Shown here piece after piece: positions 9,248 through 18,869 of a stretch of DNA of 64,000 nt. The translations under genes and the position numbers were made by a program. The notes beneath the pieces were generated by a model. The model was not told where the DNA came from. It searched no databases and saw nothing but the letters and a program-made list of their open reading frames with translations. The first letter of the stretch is position 1. Every line of letters starts with the position of its first letter. Origin of the DNA: Cognataquiflexum rubidum (GTDB taxonomy: Bacteria > Bacteroidota > Bacteroidia > Cytophagales > Cyclobacteriaceae); the NCBI RefSeq assembly GCF_022538115.1, contig NZ_JAKZAL010000022.1:21018-85017 (forward strand). Reading direction: 5' to 3'.

Positions 9248-10924
9248 ATGAAGAGAATCATAAATAGGAACCGGATAGGTTTAATTGCAGGAGGAATACT
9301 TCTTTTGTCTGCAGGGTTTGTCGGCGGCAAAATGATGGCGGACATCACTTCCGAAAACATTGCAAACGCCGAAATCCTGATCGGACTGGAATTTTCTCCG
9401 GCCGAGAGAGACAGCATGAACCGAAACCTGACCAATTACAGGACAAGCTACGAGACCATGCGCAAGCAGCCCATCACAAATTCAGTTGCTCCTGCCATTG
9501 GTTTCAACCCCCTTCCCCATGGTTTTGTACCAAACCAGATTCAGGAAGAAAGTGATTGGGGATTACCTGTCAATGTCAGTCTACCCAAAAAAGAAGCTGA
9601 CATCGCCTACCTTTCTGTCGCTGAACTTTCTTCTTTGATCAAAAGCAAAAAGCTGAGCTCGGAAAGATTGACAAAAATCTACCTCGACAGGATCAAAACT
9701 TATTCGGATACACTTCAGTGCCTTATCACCTTAATGGAAACTGAGGCCATGCAAAAAGCCAAAGCCATGGATGCCGAGCTAGCAAAAGGAATCGACCGCG
9801 GTCCGCTGCATGGCATTCCTTATGGCATCAAGGATCTGTTGGCAGTAAAAGGAACCAAAACCACTTGGGGTGCCATGCCTTATAAAGATCAGGCAATTGA
9901 TGAAACAGCAACAGTGGTCGAAAAGCTCAATGAAGCAGGCGCAGTATTGGTAGGAAAATTTACCTTGGGTGCCTTGGCCATGGGGGATGTGTGGTACGGA
10001 GGTGTGACCAAAAATCCTTGGAACATGAAGCAAGGTTCAAGCGGTTCATCAGCTGGATCGGCCTCTGCCGTGAGTGCGGGATTGGTGCCTTTTGCCATCG
10101 GAACAGAAACACTCGGAAGCATCGTCTCGCCTTCCACAAGAAACGGAGTAACAGGACTGAGACCTACATTTGGAAGGGTAAGTCGACACGGTGCCATGGC
10201 ACTGAGTTGGAGCATGGACAAAATCGGCCCAATTTCCAGGTCTGCTTTGGACAACGGTATCGTGCTTTCGGTCATCCATGGATTTGACTCCAAAGACAAA
10301 AGTACTATTGCCGCTGCCTTTCAATACAATTCCAAAAAATCAGTCAAAGACCTTAAAATCGGGTATTTCGCTCCTTTCTTCGAAGGTGACAGGCCAAATA
10401 TAGACAAAGACCAAAAAGTATTGGAAGACCTCAGGGCGATGGGATTGGAACTCCATCCTGTCGAACTCAAAACTTCTGTTGACCCGAGCAGCATGTTGAT
10501 ATCACTGTATGTGGAGGGTGCCGCGGCTTTTGATGACTTGACAAGATTGAATCTAGATGACCAACTGGTCGCCCAACACCGCAATGCCTGGCCCAATCTC
10601 TTCCGTGCAGCAAGGTTTATCCCGGCGGTCGAATACATCCAAGCCAACAGGTATCGCAGCATTTTGATTGAAGAAATGCATTCTCTCTTTCAGGAATATG
10701 ATGTGATCGTAACTCCTTCCTTTGCGGGAAACCAACTTCAGATTACCAACCTGACTGGACATCCGGCCCTCTGCATGCCAAACGGTTTTGCTGAAAACGG
10801 GAGTCCGACTTCCATTACTTTTCTTGCCAATCTTTTTGATGAAGAGAAGCTGGTAATGCTGGGCAAAGCTTATCAGGAAAATACCGAATGGCAGAAAAAG
10901 AGACCTCCCTTTTTTGACAAATAG
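9248..10924 (+). CDS. Exported amidase-signature hydrolase
   Basis: The 558-residue protein has an N-terminal hydrophobic segment (about 9-27) acting as signal peptide or anchor, a roughly 90-residue linker, then an amidase-signature domain. The Ser-cisSer-Lys triad is readable: Lys195 in YGIKDLL, cis-Ser267 in the Gly/Ser-rich loop, and nucleophile Ser291 in TETLGS, 24 residues after the cis-Ser as in the family. The family hydrolyses amide bonds. The export signal and lack of gatB/gatC nearby argue against the tRNA amidotransferase subunit GatA despite similarity. The next gene, a flavin amine oxidase, starts 17 bases downstream. Together they could release and oxidise an N-substituted amino compound, which is inference from linkage only. 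Confidence 0.87.
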   Translation: MKRIINRNRIGLIAGGILLLSAGFVGGKMMADITSENIANAEILIGLEFSPAERDSMNRNLTNYRTSYETMRKQPITNSVAPAIGFNPLPHGFVPNQIQEESDWGLPVNVSLPKKEADIAYLSVAELSSLIKSKKLSSERLTKIYLDRIKTYSDTLQCLITLMETEAMQKAKAMDAELAKGIDRGPLHGIPYGIKDLLAVKGTKTTWGAMPYKDQAIDETATVVEKLNEAGAVLVGKFTLGALAMGDVWYGGVTKNPWNMKQGSSGSSAGSASAVSAGLVPFAIGTETLGSIVSPSTRNGVTGLRPTFGRVSRHGAMALSWSMDKIGPISRSALDNGIVLSVIHGFDSKDKSTIAAAFQYNSKKSVKDLKIGYFAPFFEGDRPNIDKDQKVLEDLRAMGLELHPVELKTSVDPSSMLISLYVEGAAAFDDLTRLNLDDQLVAQHRNAWPNLFRAARFIPAVEYIQANRYRSILIEEMHSLFQEYDVIVTPSFAGNQLQITNLTGHPALCMPNGFAENGSPTSITFLANLFDEEKLVMLGKAYQENTEWQKKRPPFFDK

Positions 10925-10941
10925 AAATCCATCCAATCCTC

Positions 10942-12108
10942 ATGGAAAGAAATACATATGATGTGGCAGTGATCGGCCTTGGCGCATTGGGCTCATCGAC
11001 CCTTTGGCAACTGAGCAAATCAGGAAAAAAAATCCTTGGTATCGACCAATTCTCCCCTCCACATACCATGGGTTCTTCCCATGGAGAAACAAGGATTACC
11101 CGACTTGCGGTTGGCGAAGGAATGGATTTCGTACCGATTGTCAAAAGGTCCCACGAAATCTGGAAGGAACTTGAGTCCCAAACCGGGACTACCATCATGA
11201 CGACCACAGGCGGTTTGCTTTTTGACTCTGGAGTCCAAAGTTGGGCGAAGCATGGCTCGGAAGGGTTTTTCGAAAGGACAGTCCAATTCGCCAAAGAGGG
11301 AAACATCCCCTATGAGGTTTTTGATGCCCAAGAACTCCGAAACCGATATCCTGAATTCAATTTGGAAGAAAGCGGCAAAGTCTATTTCGAACCGAGTGCA
11401 GGATTTCTTAGACCGGAGTTGACGATTTCTACCCAACTCCAACTTGCCGCACAAAATGACGCCGTGATCAAAACCCACACAAAAGTTTTGGGTATCTCGC
11501 CTATATCGGGTGGCGGTGTGCAGATCCAAACCAACCAAGGGACATTCGAAGCGGCTCAGGCTGTGATCAGCGCTGGTCCTTGGGTCAAGGATTTCCTGCC
11601 TTCCTTTGTCAAGACCCAATTCAAAATCTGCAGACAGATCTTGCATTGGATTCCCAAAAAAGGAAAAGCATTTGAACTGGGAAAAACCCCCATATTCATG
11701 TGGGGCTATGATTCGGGGCCTGAAGACTTTATCTATGGTTTTCCTTCTTTGGATGGCGCTACGATCAAAGTCGCCTCGGAATCATTTGTAGAAAGAAACC
11801 ATCCCGACACGATTTTGAGGGATGTTTCAGAAGCAGAATGTGAGGATTTTATCCAAAATAAAATTGCCAACCGGTTTAACCACATCGAAAAAAAGGTGGT
11901 CCAATCCAAAGTCTGCATCTATACCGTCACTTCCGATTCTTATTTTGTAGTGGATGAATTGCCTGATTTCCAGGAGGTTTTGGTGGCTTCAGCCTGCAGC
12001 GGACATGGGTTCAAACACTCCGCCGGACTTGGAGAAGGCATTGCCGATAAAATCCTTGGGAAAAAGCCTAGGTTTGATTTGGAGGTATTTAAATGGAAGG
12101 AGTTTTAA
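10942..12108 (+). CDS. Monomeric sarcosine oxidase / N-methyltryptophan oxidase-like flavoenzyme
   Basis: 388-residue FAD-dependent amine oxidase. The N-terminal dinucleotide motif is GLGALGSS. Family active-site His and Arg are in GSSHGETRITRL (about 47 and 51), and Cys325 in KVCIYTVTSD matches the cysteine that carries the covalent 8a-S-cysteinyl flavin in MSOX and MTOX. These enzymes demethylate N-methyl amino acids, giving formaldehyde and H2O2. The exact substrate (sarcosine, N-methyltryptophan, pipecolate or a fructosyl-amine) cannot be read from sequence. It is 17 bases behind the exported amidase and probably in the same transcript. No signal peptide, so cytoplasmic. Confidence 0.9.
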   Translation: MERNTYDVAVIGLGALGSSTLWQLSKSGKKILGIDQFSPPHTMGSSHGETRITRLAVGEGMDFVPIVKRSHEIWKELESQTGTTIMTTTGGLLFDSGVQSWAKHGSEGFFERTVQFAKEGNIPYEVFDAQELRNRYPEFNLEESGKVYFEPSAGFLRPELTISTQLQLAAQNDAVIKTHTKVLGISPISGGGVQIQTNQGTFEAAQAVISAGPWVKDFLPSFVKTQFKICRQILHWIPKKGKAFELGKTPIFMWGYDSGPEDFIYGFPSLDGATIKVASESFVERNHPDTILRDVSEAECEDFIQNKIANRFNHIEKKVVQSKVCIYTVTSDSYFVVDELPDFQEVLVASACSGHGFKHSAGLGEGIADKILGKKPRFDLEVFKWKEF

Positions 12109-12113
12109 ATTTT

Positions 12114-12146
12114 TGTCAATAGTCCACAGACCATAGTCCACAGCAG
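12114..12146. repeat. Intergenic copy of a GTCCA(T/C)AG-type degenerate repeat
   Basis: AGTCCACAGACCATAGTCCACAG consists of overlapping versions of a short motif (AGTCCACAG, ACCATAGTCCA). Related runs appear at 30586-30618, 30752-30816 and 46182-46207, always between genes. Function unknown; it looks like a dispersed low-complexity element family. Confidence 0.5.
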
Positions 12147-12256
12147 GCTTCATTGAACCTCTATTCATATTTATTTTGGTAGCTGTAACTCGAATTTCAG
12201 ATTCGGCGAACTGAAAACTATATCCGCAGAAAATCTTTATCAATTACCCTAAATCC

Positions 12257-13321
12257 CTACCGCGGATTATTTTTCAACCACTTATCCAAAACAGGAGTAA
12301 CCGAATACTTAACTCCTTTGAATCGCTCCGGAGGTGTTGTGTCCAAGGCTTTTCTGACTTCGAGGATCGCAGGATAAAAATTCATACCCTGTCCCGCAAG
12401 TTGCCCGTCAACCACACGGAGTAACCTTTCAATCCCAAAATGATCAAATGACCAATCCTGAAGGTTGTCCGCGCTTGGAATGGTCGTCCTGATATCCGAA
12501 GCCATCTGCAGGATGCTGAGGCGGACCGGCTCGGTAAACAATGCTGGATGGTCCACATTATTTCCATCCAAAAAATCATAGGCGTAATGGTAATTGTATT
12601 CTGATACCAGAATCCCGATCAATTCATTTTCCCAATCAGGCCTCGATTTGATTTTAGCCACTGCCGCCTCTCTGACTTCAGCTTCGTGAAACCTCCCGGT
12701 TAGCGGCAAAACCCCAAGGATACTTTGGGTAGAATCCAAACCCTCAATTTCCCTCATGTAAGTTTCATATTGTTCTTTGTCCTGCGTCTGGATTTGGGAA
12801 ACCATTTCTTTTTGCTGCTTACTTTGGTAGACAAGCCAATCAACCAACAGACCGGCAGTAAAAACAAGGCTGAACAAAAATCCTATGGAGAAAAAGATCT
12901 TTGCCGGCGCAAAACTTGGCTCTTTTCCCAAAAAAAGCACCAGAAACGAGGGGATGAAAATCAACAAAGGAAACCAAATCAGGGAATTCATGTTGGCTAG
13001 CCAAGGGGAAAAACTCACTGCCTCGGTGATATTGTCCCATTTTAGTGCGGCTGAAAAAAACACTGTAATTACAAATGCGATGCAGAGTATTACTGCCAAA
13101 AGGTTTCTCCAAAAAGGATCCTGAACGAAATATCCAAATACCCCAACGCGTGCCAAGCCAACGAACAGACCAATACTGCTTAAAGCAAAGCCAAATCCGA
13201 GAAAAGCCAATCCAAGTCCATAGCCCATGGCGCTGTCTCCTCCCAAATTGGGCTTAGGATAATTCAGGAACAACAGCCCTGCATAAAATACAAGACTCAG
13301 TACAAATGAAAGTTTGCCCAT
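12257..13321 (-). CDS. Hypothetical membrane protein with large soluble C-terminal domain
   Basis: 354 residues. About five hydrophobic segments occupy the first half (about 5-20, 35-57, 70-92, 105-130, 138-165), followed by a charged linker with coiled-coil character (QSKQQKEMVSQIQTQDKEQ) and a soluble domain of about 170 residues rich in helices. No family recognised. It stands alone on the minus strand, with about 150 bp to the upstream flavoenzyme and a 421-bp gap to the divergent PEP carboxykinase gene. The architecture resembles membrane-tethered helical-repeat proteins; no function is proposed. Confidence 0.75.
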   Translation of the reverse strand: MGKLSFVLSLVFYAGLLFLNYPKPNLGGDSAMGYGLGLAFLGFGFALSSIGLFVGLARVGVFGYFVQDPFWRNLLAVILCIAFVITVFFSAALKWDNITEAVSFSPWLANMNSLIWFPLLIFIPSFLVLFLGKEPSFAPAKIFFSIGFLFSLVFTAGLLVDWLVYQSKQQKEMVSQIQTQDKEQYETYMREIEGLDSTQSILGVLPLTGRFHEAEVREAAVAKIKSRPDWENELIGILVSEYNYHYAYDFLDGNNVDHPALFTEPVRLSILQMASDIRTTIPSADNLQDWSFDHFGIERLLRVVDGQLAGQGMNFYPAILEVRKALDTTPPERFKGVKYSVTPVLDKWLKNNPR

Positions 13322-13658
13322 GGCTTTACTATTTATAAGTTAGAAAATGCGGTTTTAAAGAATTGGAAATGCCTTGAATTTCAAATAAAAGTCTTTGGAT
13401 TATAGGAAACACATAGCAAATAATCCTCACTGACTCCGGGAATCCTCCACAAACCGGAAAGTCTCCATTCGGAGATACTTTTCATAATTACCTGAAAATG
13501 ACATCTATCATGTTTTAGTAAAATTTTAATCACCTGACTTTAGGCTATTTTTCGCTGAGAAATGAATAATTTAGGGTTGTGGAAATCAGGTAAAATTTAA
13601 TCAAAAAATATAAAATTCTGAATAAAGAAAGAAATAGGCTTTTTGGATTGAATGCCTG

Positions 13659-13666
13659 TATTTTTG
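13659..13666 (+). promoter_or_regulatory. Candidate -7 promoter box for PEP carboxykinase gene
   Basis: TATTTTTG matches the Bacteroidota -7 consensus TAnnTTTG and lies 76 bases before the ATG. I do not see a TTG at the usual distance upstream, so support is partial. The rest of the 13322-13742 gap is AT-rich, with nothing else recognised. Confidence 0.45.
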
Positions 13667-13742
13667 CAGCAAAAAAACCTACAATTGACTTTTAAACCCA
13701 AATTTCAACTCTAAAAAAACAATCTGCTAAAATCAAGAAACT

Positions 13743-15575
13743 ATGCTGACACAAATCAAAACTGAATTAAAGGACTGGGTGGATTCCATGACAACCCACT
13801 TCGGCCCTGAAAATGTCCACTGGTGCGATGGTTCTGAACATGAGTATGATACACTTTGCCAAAAATTGGTGGACAAAGGAACCTTCATCAAACTCAATCC
13901 TGAGAAAAGACCGAATAGTTTTGCCTGTTTTTCTGATCCAAGTGATGTAGCGAGGGTAGAAGACAAAACTTTTATCTGCAGCAGAAGAAAAGAAGATGCC
14001 GGACCGACCAATAACTGGATGAATCCGTCAGAAATGAAGGAGATTTTGAACGGTCTTACGGCTGGAAGTATGAAGGGCAGGACGATGTTTGTCATTCCTT
14101 TTTGCATGGGTCCGGTGGGTTCGCACCTTTCCAGATATGGTGTTCAGATTACTGATAGCGAATACGTGGTCGTCAATATGAGAATCATGACACGGATGGG
14201 AGCTCCGATCTTAAAATACATCGATGAAAACTTTGTAAAGTGTATCCATACACTTGGTGCACCATTAGAAGCAGGAAAGAAAGACGTCAAATGGCCCTGC
14301 AATCCCGCTGTCAAATACATATCACATTTTCCCGAAGAAAGATTGATCATCTCCTACGGAAGCGGGTATGGCGGAAATGCCCTTTTGGGTAAGAAATGCT
14401 TTGCACTGCGGATTGCCTCCACCATGGGAAGGGAAGAAGGATGGCTCGCCGAGCACATGCTGATCCTAGGAGTAGAAAGTCCTCAAAAGGAAAAAAGCTA
14501 TATCGCAGCAGCGTTTCCAAGCGCCTGCGGCAAGACCAACTTTGCCATGATGATCCCTCCCAAAGAAATGGAAGGATGGCGAATCACCACCATCGGGGAT
14601 GACATTGCATGGGTTCACAAAGGAGAAAACGGAAGGCTTCACGCCATCAATCCCGAAGCAGGATACTTTGGCGTAGCTCCCGGCACCAACTACAAGACCA
14701 ACCCCAATGCCATGGAAAGCATCCGGGCAAATACGATTTTTACCAATGTCGCCGTCACCGCTGACGGGGATGTATGGTGGGAAGGCATGACCAAAGAAGT
14801 GCCTGAAGGTCTTACTGACTGGCACGGCAAACCCTATGACAAAGCAAGCGGAAAACCTGCTGCGCATCCCAATTCAAGATTTACCGCTCCTGCAAACCAA
14901 AATCCTGCAATAGATCCGGAGTGGAACAATGCCGAGGGCGTGCCCATCACAGCATTTGTTTTTGGAGGAAGAAGAAGCTCTACGGTGCCTTTGGTATACC
15001 AGGCTTTCAACTGGAATTTTGGGGTCTATATGGCTGCGACAATGGGTTCGGAGACTACCGCGGCAGCTTTTGGCGAAGTAGGAAAAGTCCGAAGGGATCC
15101 ATTTGCGATGCTGCCATTTATGGGCTACCACATGGGAGACTATTTCAACCATTGGCTACAGTTTGGCAGAGACCTGCAAAACGCCCCAAGAATCTTTGGT
15201 GTCAACTGGTTTAGAAAAGACGAAGAAGGCAACTTCATCTGGCCGGGATTCGGTGACAACATGCGTGTGCTCAAGTGGATCATCGGCCGTTGCAAAGGAA
15301 GGATTTCTGCTGTCGAATGTCCGATTGGCTGGAGACCTAGGTACAAAGACATGGACTGGGAAGGCATGCATGATTTCAGCAAAGAGGATTTTGACAAGAT
15401 CATGATGATCGAACCGGAGCCTTGGAAGACTGAATTGCTCGGCCACAGTGAACTGTTCGAAAAAGCCTATGACAAAGTCCCGAAAGAGTTTTTCTTTATG
15501 AGGGAATTGTTGCTGTCGGCACTCTGGAGATCACCTGAGAAGGTGGACCTTGCGTCTGAAAGTGGAGATCATTAA
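13743..15575 (+). CDS. pckG: Phosphoenolpyruvate carboxykinase (GTP)
   Basis: Converts oxaloacetate and GTP to phosphoenolpyruvate, CO2 and GDP, the entry step of gluconeogenesis; cytoplasmic. The 610-residue length and motifs are those of the GTP-dependent class: the phosphate-binding loop FPSACGKTN near residue 260 containing the mobile-loop cysteine, and [18 protein letters not shown] with the metal and nucleotide site Arg residues. The ATP-using class has a different P-loop (GLSGTGKT). ATG at 13743 gives the expected N-terminus. It appears monocistronic: a 421-bp gap upstream and a repeat-rich gap with a hairpin downstream. With fumC it reflects an active TCA/gluconeogenic axis. Confidence 0.97.
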   Translation: MLTQIKTELKDWVDSMTTHFGPENVHWCDGSEHEYDTLCQKLVDKGTFIKLNPEKRPNSFACFSDPSDVARVEDKTFICSRRKEDAGPTNNWMNPSEMKEILNGLTAGSMKGRTMFVIPFCMGPVGSHLSRYGVQITDSEYVVVNMRIMTRMGAPILKYIDENFVKCIHTLGAPLEAGKKDVKWPCNPAVKYISHFPEERLIISYGSGYGGNALLGKKCFALRIASTMGREEGWLAEHMLILGVESPQKEKSYIAAAFPSACGKTNFAMMIPPKEMEGWRITTIGDDIAWVHKGENGRLHAINPEAGYFGVAPGTNYKTNPNAMESIRANTIFTNVAVTADGDVWWEGMTKEVPEGLTDWHGKPYDKASGKPAAHPNSRFTAPANQNPAIDPEWNNAEGVPITAFVFGGRRSSTVPLVYQAFNWNFGVYMAATMGSETTAAAFGEVGKVRRDPFAMLPFMGYHMGDYFNHWLQFGRDLQNAPRIFGVNWFRKDEEGNFIWPGFGDNMRVLKWIIGRCKGRISAVECPIGWRPRYKDMDWEGMHDFSKEDFDKIMMIEPEPWKTELLGHSELFEKAYDKVPKEFFFMRELLLSALWRSPEKVDLASESGDH

Positions 15576-15616
15576 GCCAATGAAAATTCTTAATGTATAA
15601 AAATTGATATTCATTG

Positions 15617-15636
15617 ATCCCGATAGCTATCGGGAT
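15617..15636. repeat. 20-bp perfect palindrome
   Basis: A perfect 20-bp palindrome whose core is CCCGATAGCTATCGGG lies 40 bases after the PEP carboxykinase stop. A related but interrupted core (CCCGATAATTATCG) recurs inside the 226-bp repeat elements at 46 and 54.6 kb. It could be a protein-binding site or a repeat-family end. Confidence 0.7.
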
Positions 15637-15732
15637 GGATATTGATAGATATTTATCCCTCAATTGACGTAAAAATTGGTTTTTGAACCAACTGGAAACA
15701 AAGGGAAAATTAAGATCCATTTAAATTGATAA

Positions 15733-15765
15733 ATCCCTGTGAGAGCGATCTTACAGGGATTTTTT
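15733..15765 (+). terminator. Intrinsic terminator downstream of pckG
   Basis: ATCCCTGT (15733-15740) pairs with ACAGGGAT (15753-15760) across a 12-nt loop, then a run of six T (15760-15765). It is about 155 bases after the stop codon. Confidence 0.75.
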
Positions 15766-15796
15766 ATTTCTCCCGCTTGGACCCTGCTATCCCTTC

Positions 15797-15916
15797 AGCC
15801 CTGAAAGGGCGAAACTTGACTAAGAGATTATTCCGCCCCTTCAGGGCTACCCAAAATCCAAACACTCCTATGGATGGGCTGCACCCATCCCTTTGGTATC
15901 CCGCCCTTTCAGGGCT
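15797..15916. repeat. Inverted-repeat block with AGCCCTGAAAGGGCG ends
   Basis: AGCCCTGAAAGGGCG (15797-15811) and its exact reverse complement (15902-15916) bound a 120-bp block. A third copy with one substitution (CGCCCCTTCAGGGCT) lies inside at 15834-15848. Each arm also contains a small self-complementary core (GCCCTGAAAGGGC). This looks like a non-coding palindromic repeat element, not a gene. Confidence 0.75.
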
Positions 15917-16000
15917 TTTACCAAGAAAAAACAAAAACGCTGAGATTTCTGTGCTCGTGAGCTCCTGTGATAAGATATGTCTGAAGGGATAAACTTCTCC

Positions 16001-16410
16001 CTTTGCGCACCGTTGCGGAACCTTCTTTTCCTTTGAGGTAAAAAATAAACCTCACGCAGAGACGGAGAGCAAAAGGATTTAAGAATGATAATGTTTGTGA
16101 AGACACAAACATTGGCGGCGGCGACCGACCACGTAGTGGTCAAATATGGGTAGCCCCGAGTGAGGAACGCAACTCGGGTTTAGAAACAAAAACCACGATT
16201 CCGGTTTTTGGCCGAAACCATGCAAATTGTGTATTGAGCTTTCCGCCAAAAACAGGGAAATCAAAATCCTTTGCGTCCCGTTGCGGAACCTTCTTTTCCT
16301 TTGCGGGGAAAAATAATTCACCCCAGAGCACTCAGAGGGCACAGAGGAAAAAAGAGGAGAAGGAAAAATTCAGAATGATAATGTTTGTGAAGACACAAAG
16401 ATTGGCTGCG
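16001..16410. repeat. Pair of imperfect direct repeats with hairpins between them
   Basis: Two copies of a two-part unit lie 268-290 bases apart. Part one (about 47 bp, sharing GTTGCGGAACCTTCTTTTCC) is at 16001-16047 and 16269-16315. Part two (about 36 bp, sharing AGAATGATAATGTTTGTGAA) is at 16081-16116 and 16371-16406. Between the copies are a perfect hairpin GACCAC-GTA-GTGGTC (16127-16141) and a CCCGAGT/ACTCGGG stem. No intact gene is seen from 15576 to 16684; the region is an accretion of intergenic repeats. Confidence 0.75.
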
Positions 16411-16684
16411 GAAGTAAAGCCCCCTTAAATGGAACAGAACTAGGCCATCTACCAACAACCATAAATTCAAGCCAAGACAAAGGGTTTTTTAACTTCCAAT
16501 GGAATGATTGCACTTCCCAAAAAAATGGTTTAGTTTAGGTAATCAATTTGTCCATCAATCTTTTTCATATCCGGTTAAAGCTTTGTTTTCAAAGAAGAGA
16601 CAACATTGATAGAATTACTCTTTTTCGAATTCTATTAGGGCATTCGGAAAGCCTCCTATTCAAACCACAAAATTATTCCGGCTT

Positions 16685-17551
16685 ATGTACAAAATTCTTT
16701 TACTCCTCTCGATTTCATTCTTTTTACATGTAACTGAGTCAAAGTCCCAAAACTTATCAAAAGAAATCAACCCTCCCAAAACAATTATCAAACAGCTAAA
16801 TAACGATAAAGGCCAAGCTTATGAACTCGCTATAACGCTTCCATCAAACTATCAACTGGATAAAGAATATAAAATCCTCTATTATTTAGATGCTTATTGG
16901 TTACAGGATTTGGTGAGGGGATGCTATCGCCTTAAATCCATGTCGAGCGAAATGGACGAGGTGATTTTGGTGGGAATATTATCAGTAGGGAATGAAAAAG
17001 ACTGGCACAAACAGCGGAATATGGATTACACGCCATCTGTTTATGACTTAAGCTGGTTGAATTTAAAAATTGAGTTTGGTGGTATGTTCTTGGATGAAAC
17101 CAACACGGGAGGTGCGGAGCATTTTATGCAATTTCTGAAAAACCGGGTCATTCCATCAATTGAAAAAGAATATAAAGTCGATGCCAAGACAAGGGGTATT
17201 TTGGGTCACTCCTTCGGCGGTTTGTTGGCTTTTTATTCCTTTGTGAATTACAATGATTTATTTGCCAATTACATCCTGATTGCCCCGGCTATATGGTGGA
17301 ATGATTCGGAAATATTTCAGGATAAAGCCTCCCTTCTGAGTCAAAAAGAAGCGAAAATGTTCATTGCCATGGGCACAGGTGAAATCAATATGTTGAAGAT
17401 TCCTTTGGGAGAACTTACCGAAGAGTTGAAATCCAAAGACAACGAAAAATTAGTAATGACATACAAGCAATACGAAAACGCCACCCACAACTCTGTCATC
17501 CCACAGGGAATATATGACGGAATTGAATTGTTGTACACTAAATCAAAATAA
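16685..17551 (+). CDS. Exported alpha/beta-hydrolase, putative esterase family
   Basis: 288 residues with an N-terminal signal peptide (about 1-22). The putative-esterase (Fes/esterase D type) alpha/beta-hydrolase fold is indicated by ILYYLDAYW, the nucleophile elbow GHSFGG (Ser176), FANYILIAPAIWWND after it, and a late His (about 268, in ENATHNSVIP) as the catalytic histidine. These enzymes hydrolyse carboxylic esters, including siderophore esters and acyl conjugates; the substrate here is unknown. It follows the repeat region and precedes a small membrane protein gene on the same strand by 73 bases. Probably periplasmic. Confidence 0.85.
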   Translation: MYKILLLLSISFFLHVTESKSQNLSKEINPPKTIIKQLNNDKGQAYELAITLPSNYQLDKEYKILYYLDAYWLQDLVRGCYRLKSMSSEMDEVILVGILSVGNEKDWHKQRNMDYTPSVYDLSWLNLKIEFGGMFLDETNTGGAEHFMQFLKNRVIPSIEKEYKVDAKTRGILGHSFGGLLAFYSFVNYNDLFANYILIAPAIWWNDSEIFQDKASLLSQKEAKMFIAMGTGEINMLKIPLGELTEELKSKDNEKLVMTYKQYENATHNSVIPQGIYDGIELLYTKSK

Positions 17552-17624
17552 TCCCTAGGGCAAATTATGATTCTTAAATCCTTTCTTCCCTGCTTAATTG
17601 TTCCCATAAAAAAACCACTCCCTC

Positions 17625-18191
17625 ATGCTTAAAAAGATATTTTTTCCCTTGATTTCGATCTTTTTGGCCTACAATACCTACAAGCTCATTCTTGTATTTG
17701 ACACTGCATCCCCTGACAGATTATCTTTGTTGCTGAGCTTCATTTTGGCGGTATTGCTCAACCTTTTCATTTCAGGAATTTTTGCATTTACGGGATTTGC
17801 CCATCCAAGCAGCAGACTCTTACCCGATGCCTACTATGAGGTCAAAAACCCAAAAGCCCTCTCTGCTGCCTACAACATTTTGGGGATAAAATTCTTCAGG
17901 TCATTCTTATTGATTGCATTTTGGGGAAAGGAAAAGAACAGAAAAAAATACTTTAACGGAACCAAATCCGGGATCCAAAATTTTGATTTCCAAACCAGAC
18001 AATCGGAATTCGGGCACTTAGGAGCTTTTATTGTGACCACCATTGTATGCATGATACTCCTGTCAAATGGTCATGTCATCACATTGCTGCTGACGATGGC
18101 TTTGAACATCATATCAAACCTTTACCCTATCATTTTGCAGCGGATGCACCGGGTCCAAATCCAAAGGTTGACAAAGTATATCAGCTCCTGA
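17625..18191 (+). CDS. Membrane protein resembling CrtO-type acyltransferases
   Basis: 188 residues with hydrophobic segments at about 5-23, 33-56, 84-100 and 133-165. The phrase order RLLPDAYYEVKN, then YNILGIKFFRSFLL, then NLYPIILQRMHRVQIQRL recalls glycosyl-4,4'-diaponeurosporenoate acyltransferase (CrtO) and relatives, where a conserved NxxP(x)IxQRxNR segment closes the domain. The match is from memory of the family pattern and is weak. No carotenoid gene lies nearby, so an acyl-transfer role on another lipid or glycolipid is as likely. Translation starts at the ATG at 17625. Confidence 0.6.
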   Translation: MLKKIFFPLISIFLAYNTYKLILVFDTASPDRLSLLLSFILAVLLNLFISGIFAFTGFAHPSSRLLPDAYYEVKNPKALSAAYNILGIKFFRSFLLIAFWGKEKNRKKYFNGTKSGIQNFDFQTRQSEFGHLGAFIVTTIVCMILLSNGHVITLLLTMALNIISNLYPIILQRMHRVQIQRLTKYISS

Positions 18192-18257
18192 TCAAAGAAT
18201 TTTTCAAAGTTTTGTAAACTAGTTTTTCAGACCATTTTTAAAACCAGAATCCTGATT

Positions 18258-18290
18258 AATACCTTCCGAAGGTATTGAAATACTCTTTTT
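18258..18290. repeat. Palindrome plus T-run, a dispersed terminator-like repeat
   Basis: AATACCTTC and GAAGGTATT flank a single C (18258-18276), followed by TTGAAATACT and a run of seven T. A similar block (GGTATTGAAACACC plus T-run) ends the transcript at 24.77 kb, and GATTAATACCT recurs at 24.92 kb. The 351-bp gap 18192-18542 holds only this element plus AT-rich sequence. Confidence 0.55.
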
Positions 18291-18542
18291 TTCCACTAAG
18301 GTAACCCATAAGAAGTCGGTAAAATCCCCCTGTTTCAAAACCATACAGATGGCAGAAATCCATTGTCATTAGACCTTTTTTTGGACAAAGGAAAACAACA
18401 GATTACCCAAACCTTTGCAATTGTACATAGGCAAAATGTGGGATATACATAACATGTTGTTTAATATCCACAATGCTTACCGCTTCAAAGATGGTCACCT
18501 TTAAGATTGTAATAATTCTTTCATTATTTAGACCACAACAAA

Positions 18543-18869
18543 ATGGAAAACTTGAGAAGTTGTATTGACGCTTGCTTGGCCTGTCTGGTGACCTGCGAAA
18601 AATGCATCACCGATTGTATCAAAGAAAGCAACCTGAATTGTATTTCAATATGCCGGGACTGTGCTGACATCTGCGCATTGTGTGCAAGGTTTGATGCGAG
18701 GGGATCTGTTTACGGGTCGGGACTCCACGCTTTGTGTGCAGAAATCTGCAGGGCCTGTGCCGCAGAATGTGAAAAACATGCCGCTCACCATGATAGCTGT
18801 AAAGAGTGTGCAGAGGCCTGCAAAAAATGTGCAGAGATCTGTGAACAAATGGATTCTGCAAAAGCCTGA
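18543..18869 (+). CDS. Cysteine-rich four-helix-bundle copper-storage-like protein (DUF326/Csp3 type)
   Basis: 108 residues containing 20 cysteines, mostly as CxxxC and CxxC pairs along predicted amphipathic helices, for example CIDACLACLVTCEKC. This is the pattern of the DUF326/copper storage protein family, in which cysteines line the core of a four-helix bundle and bind many Cu(I) ions. There is no signal peptide, so it matches cytosolic Csp3 rather than exported Csp1. A His-rich loop (KHAAHHD) lies near the open end. The likely role is storage or buffering of cuprous copper. It stands alone between long non-coding gaps. The methionine-rich lipoprotein at 23.3 kb may belong to the same metal response. 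Confidence 0.9.
   Translation: MENLRSCIDACLACLVTCEKCITDCIKESNLNCISICRDCADICALCARFDARGSVYGSGLHALCAEICRACAAECEKHAAHHDSCKECAEACKKCAEICEQMDSAKA

Noticed and set aside
9248..10924. GatA subunit of the tRNA amidotransferase
   Set aside because: It has an export signal, a long N-terminal linker and no gatB/gatC neighbours.
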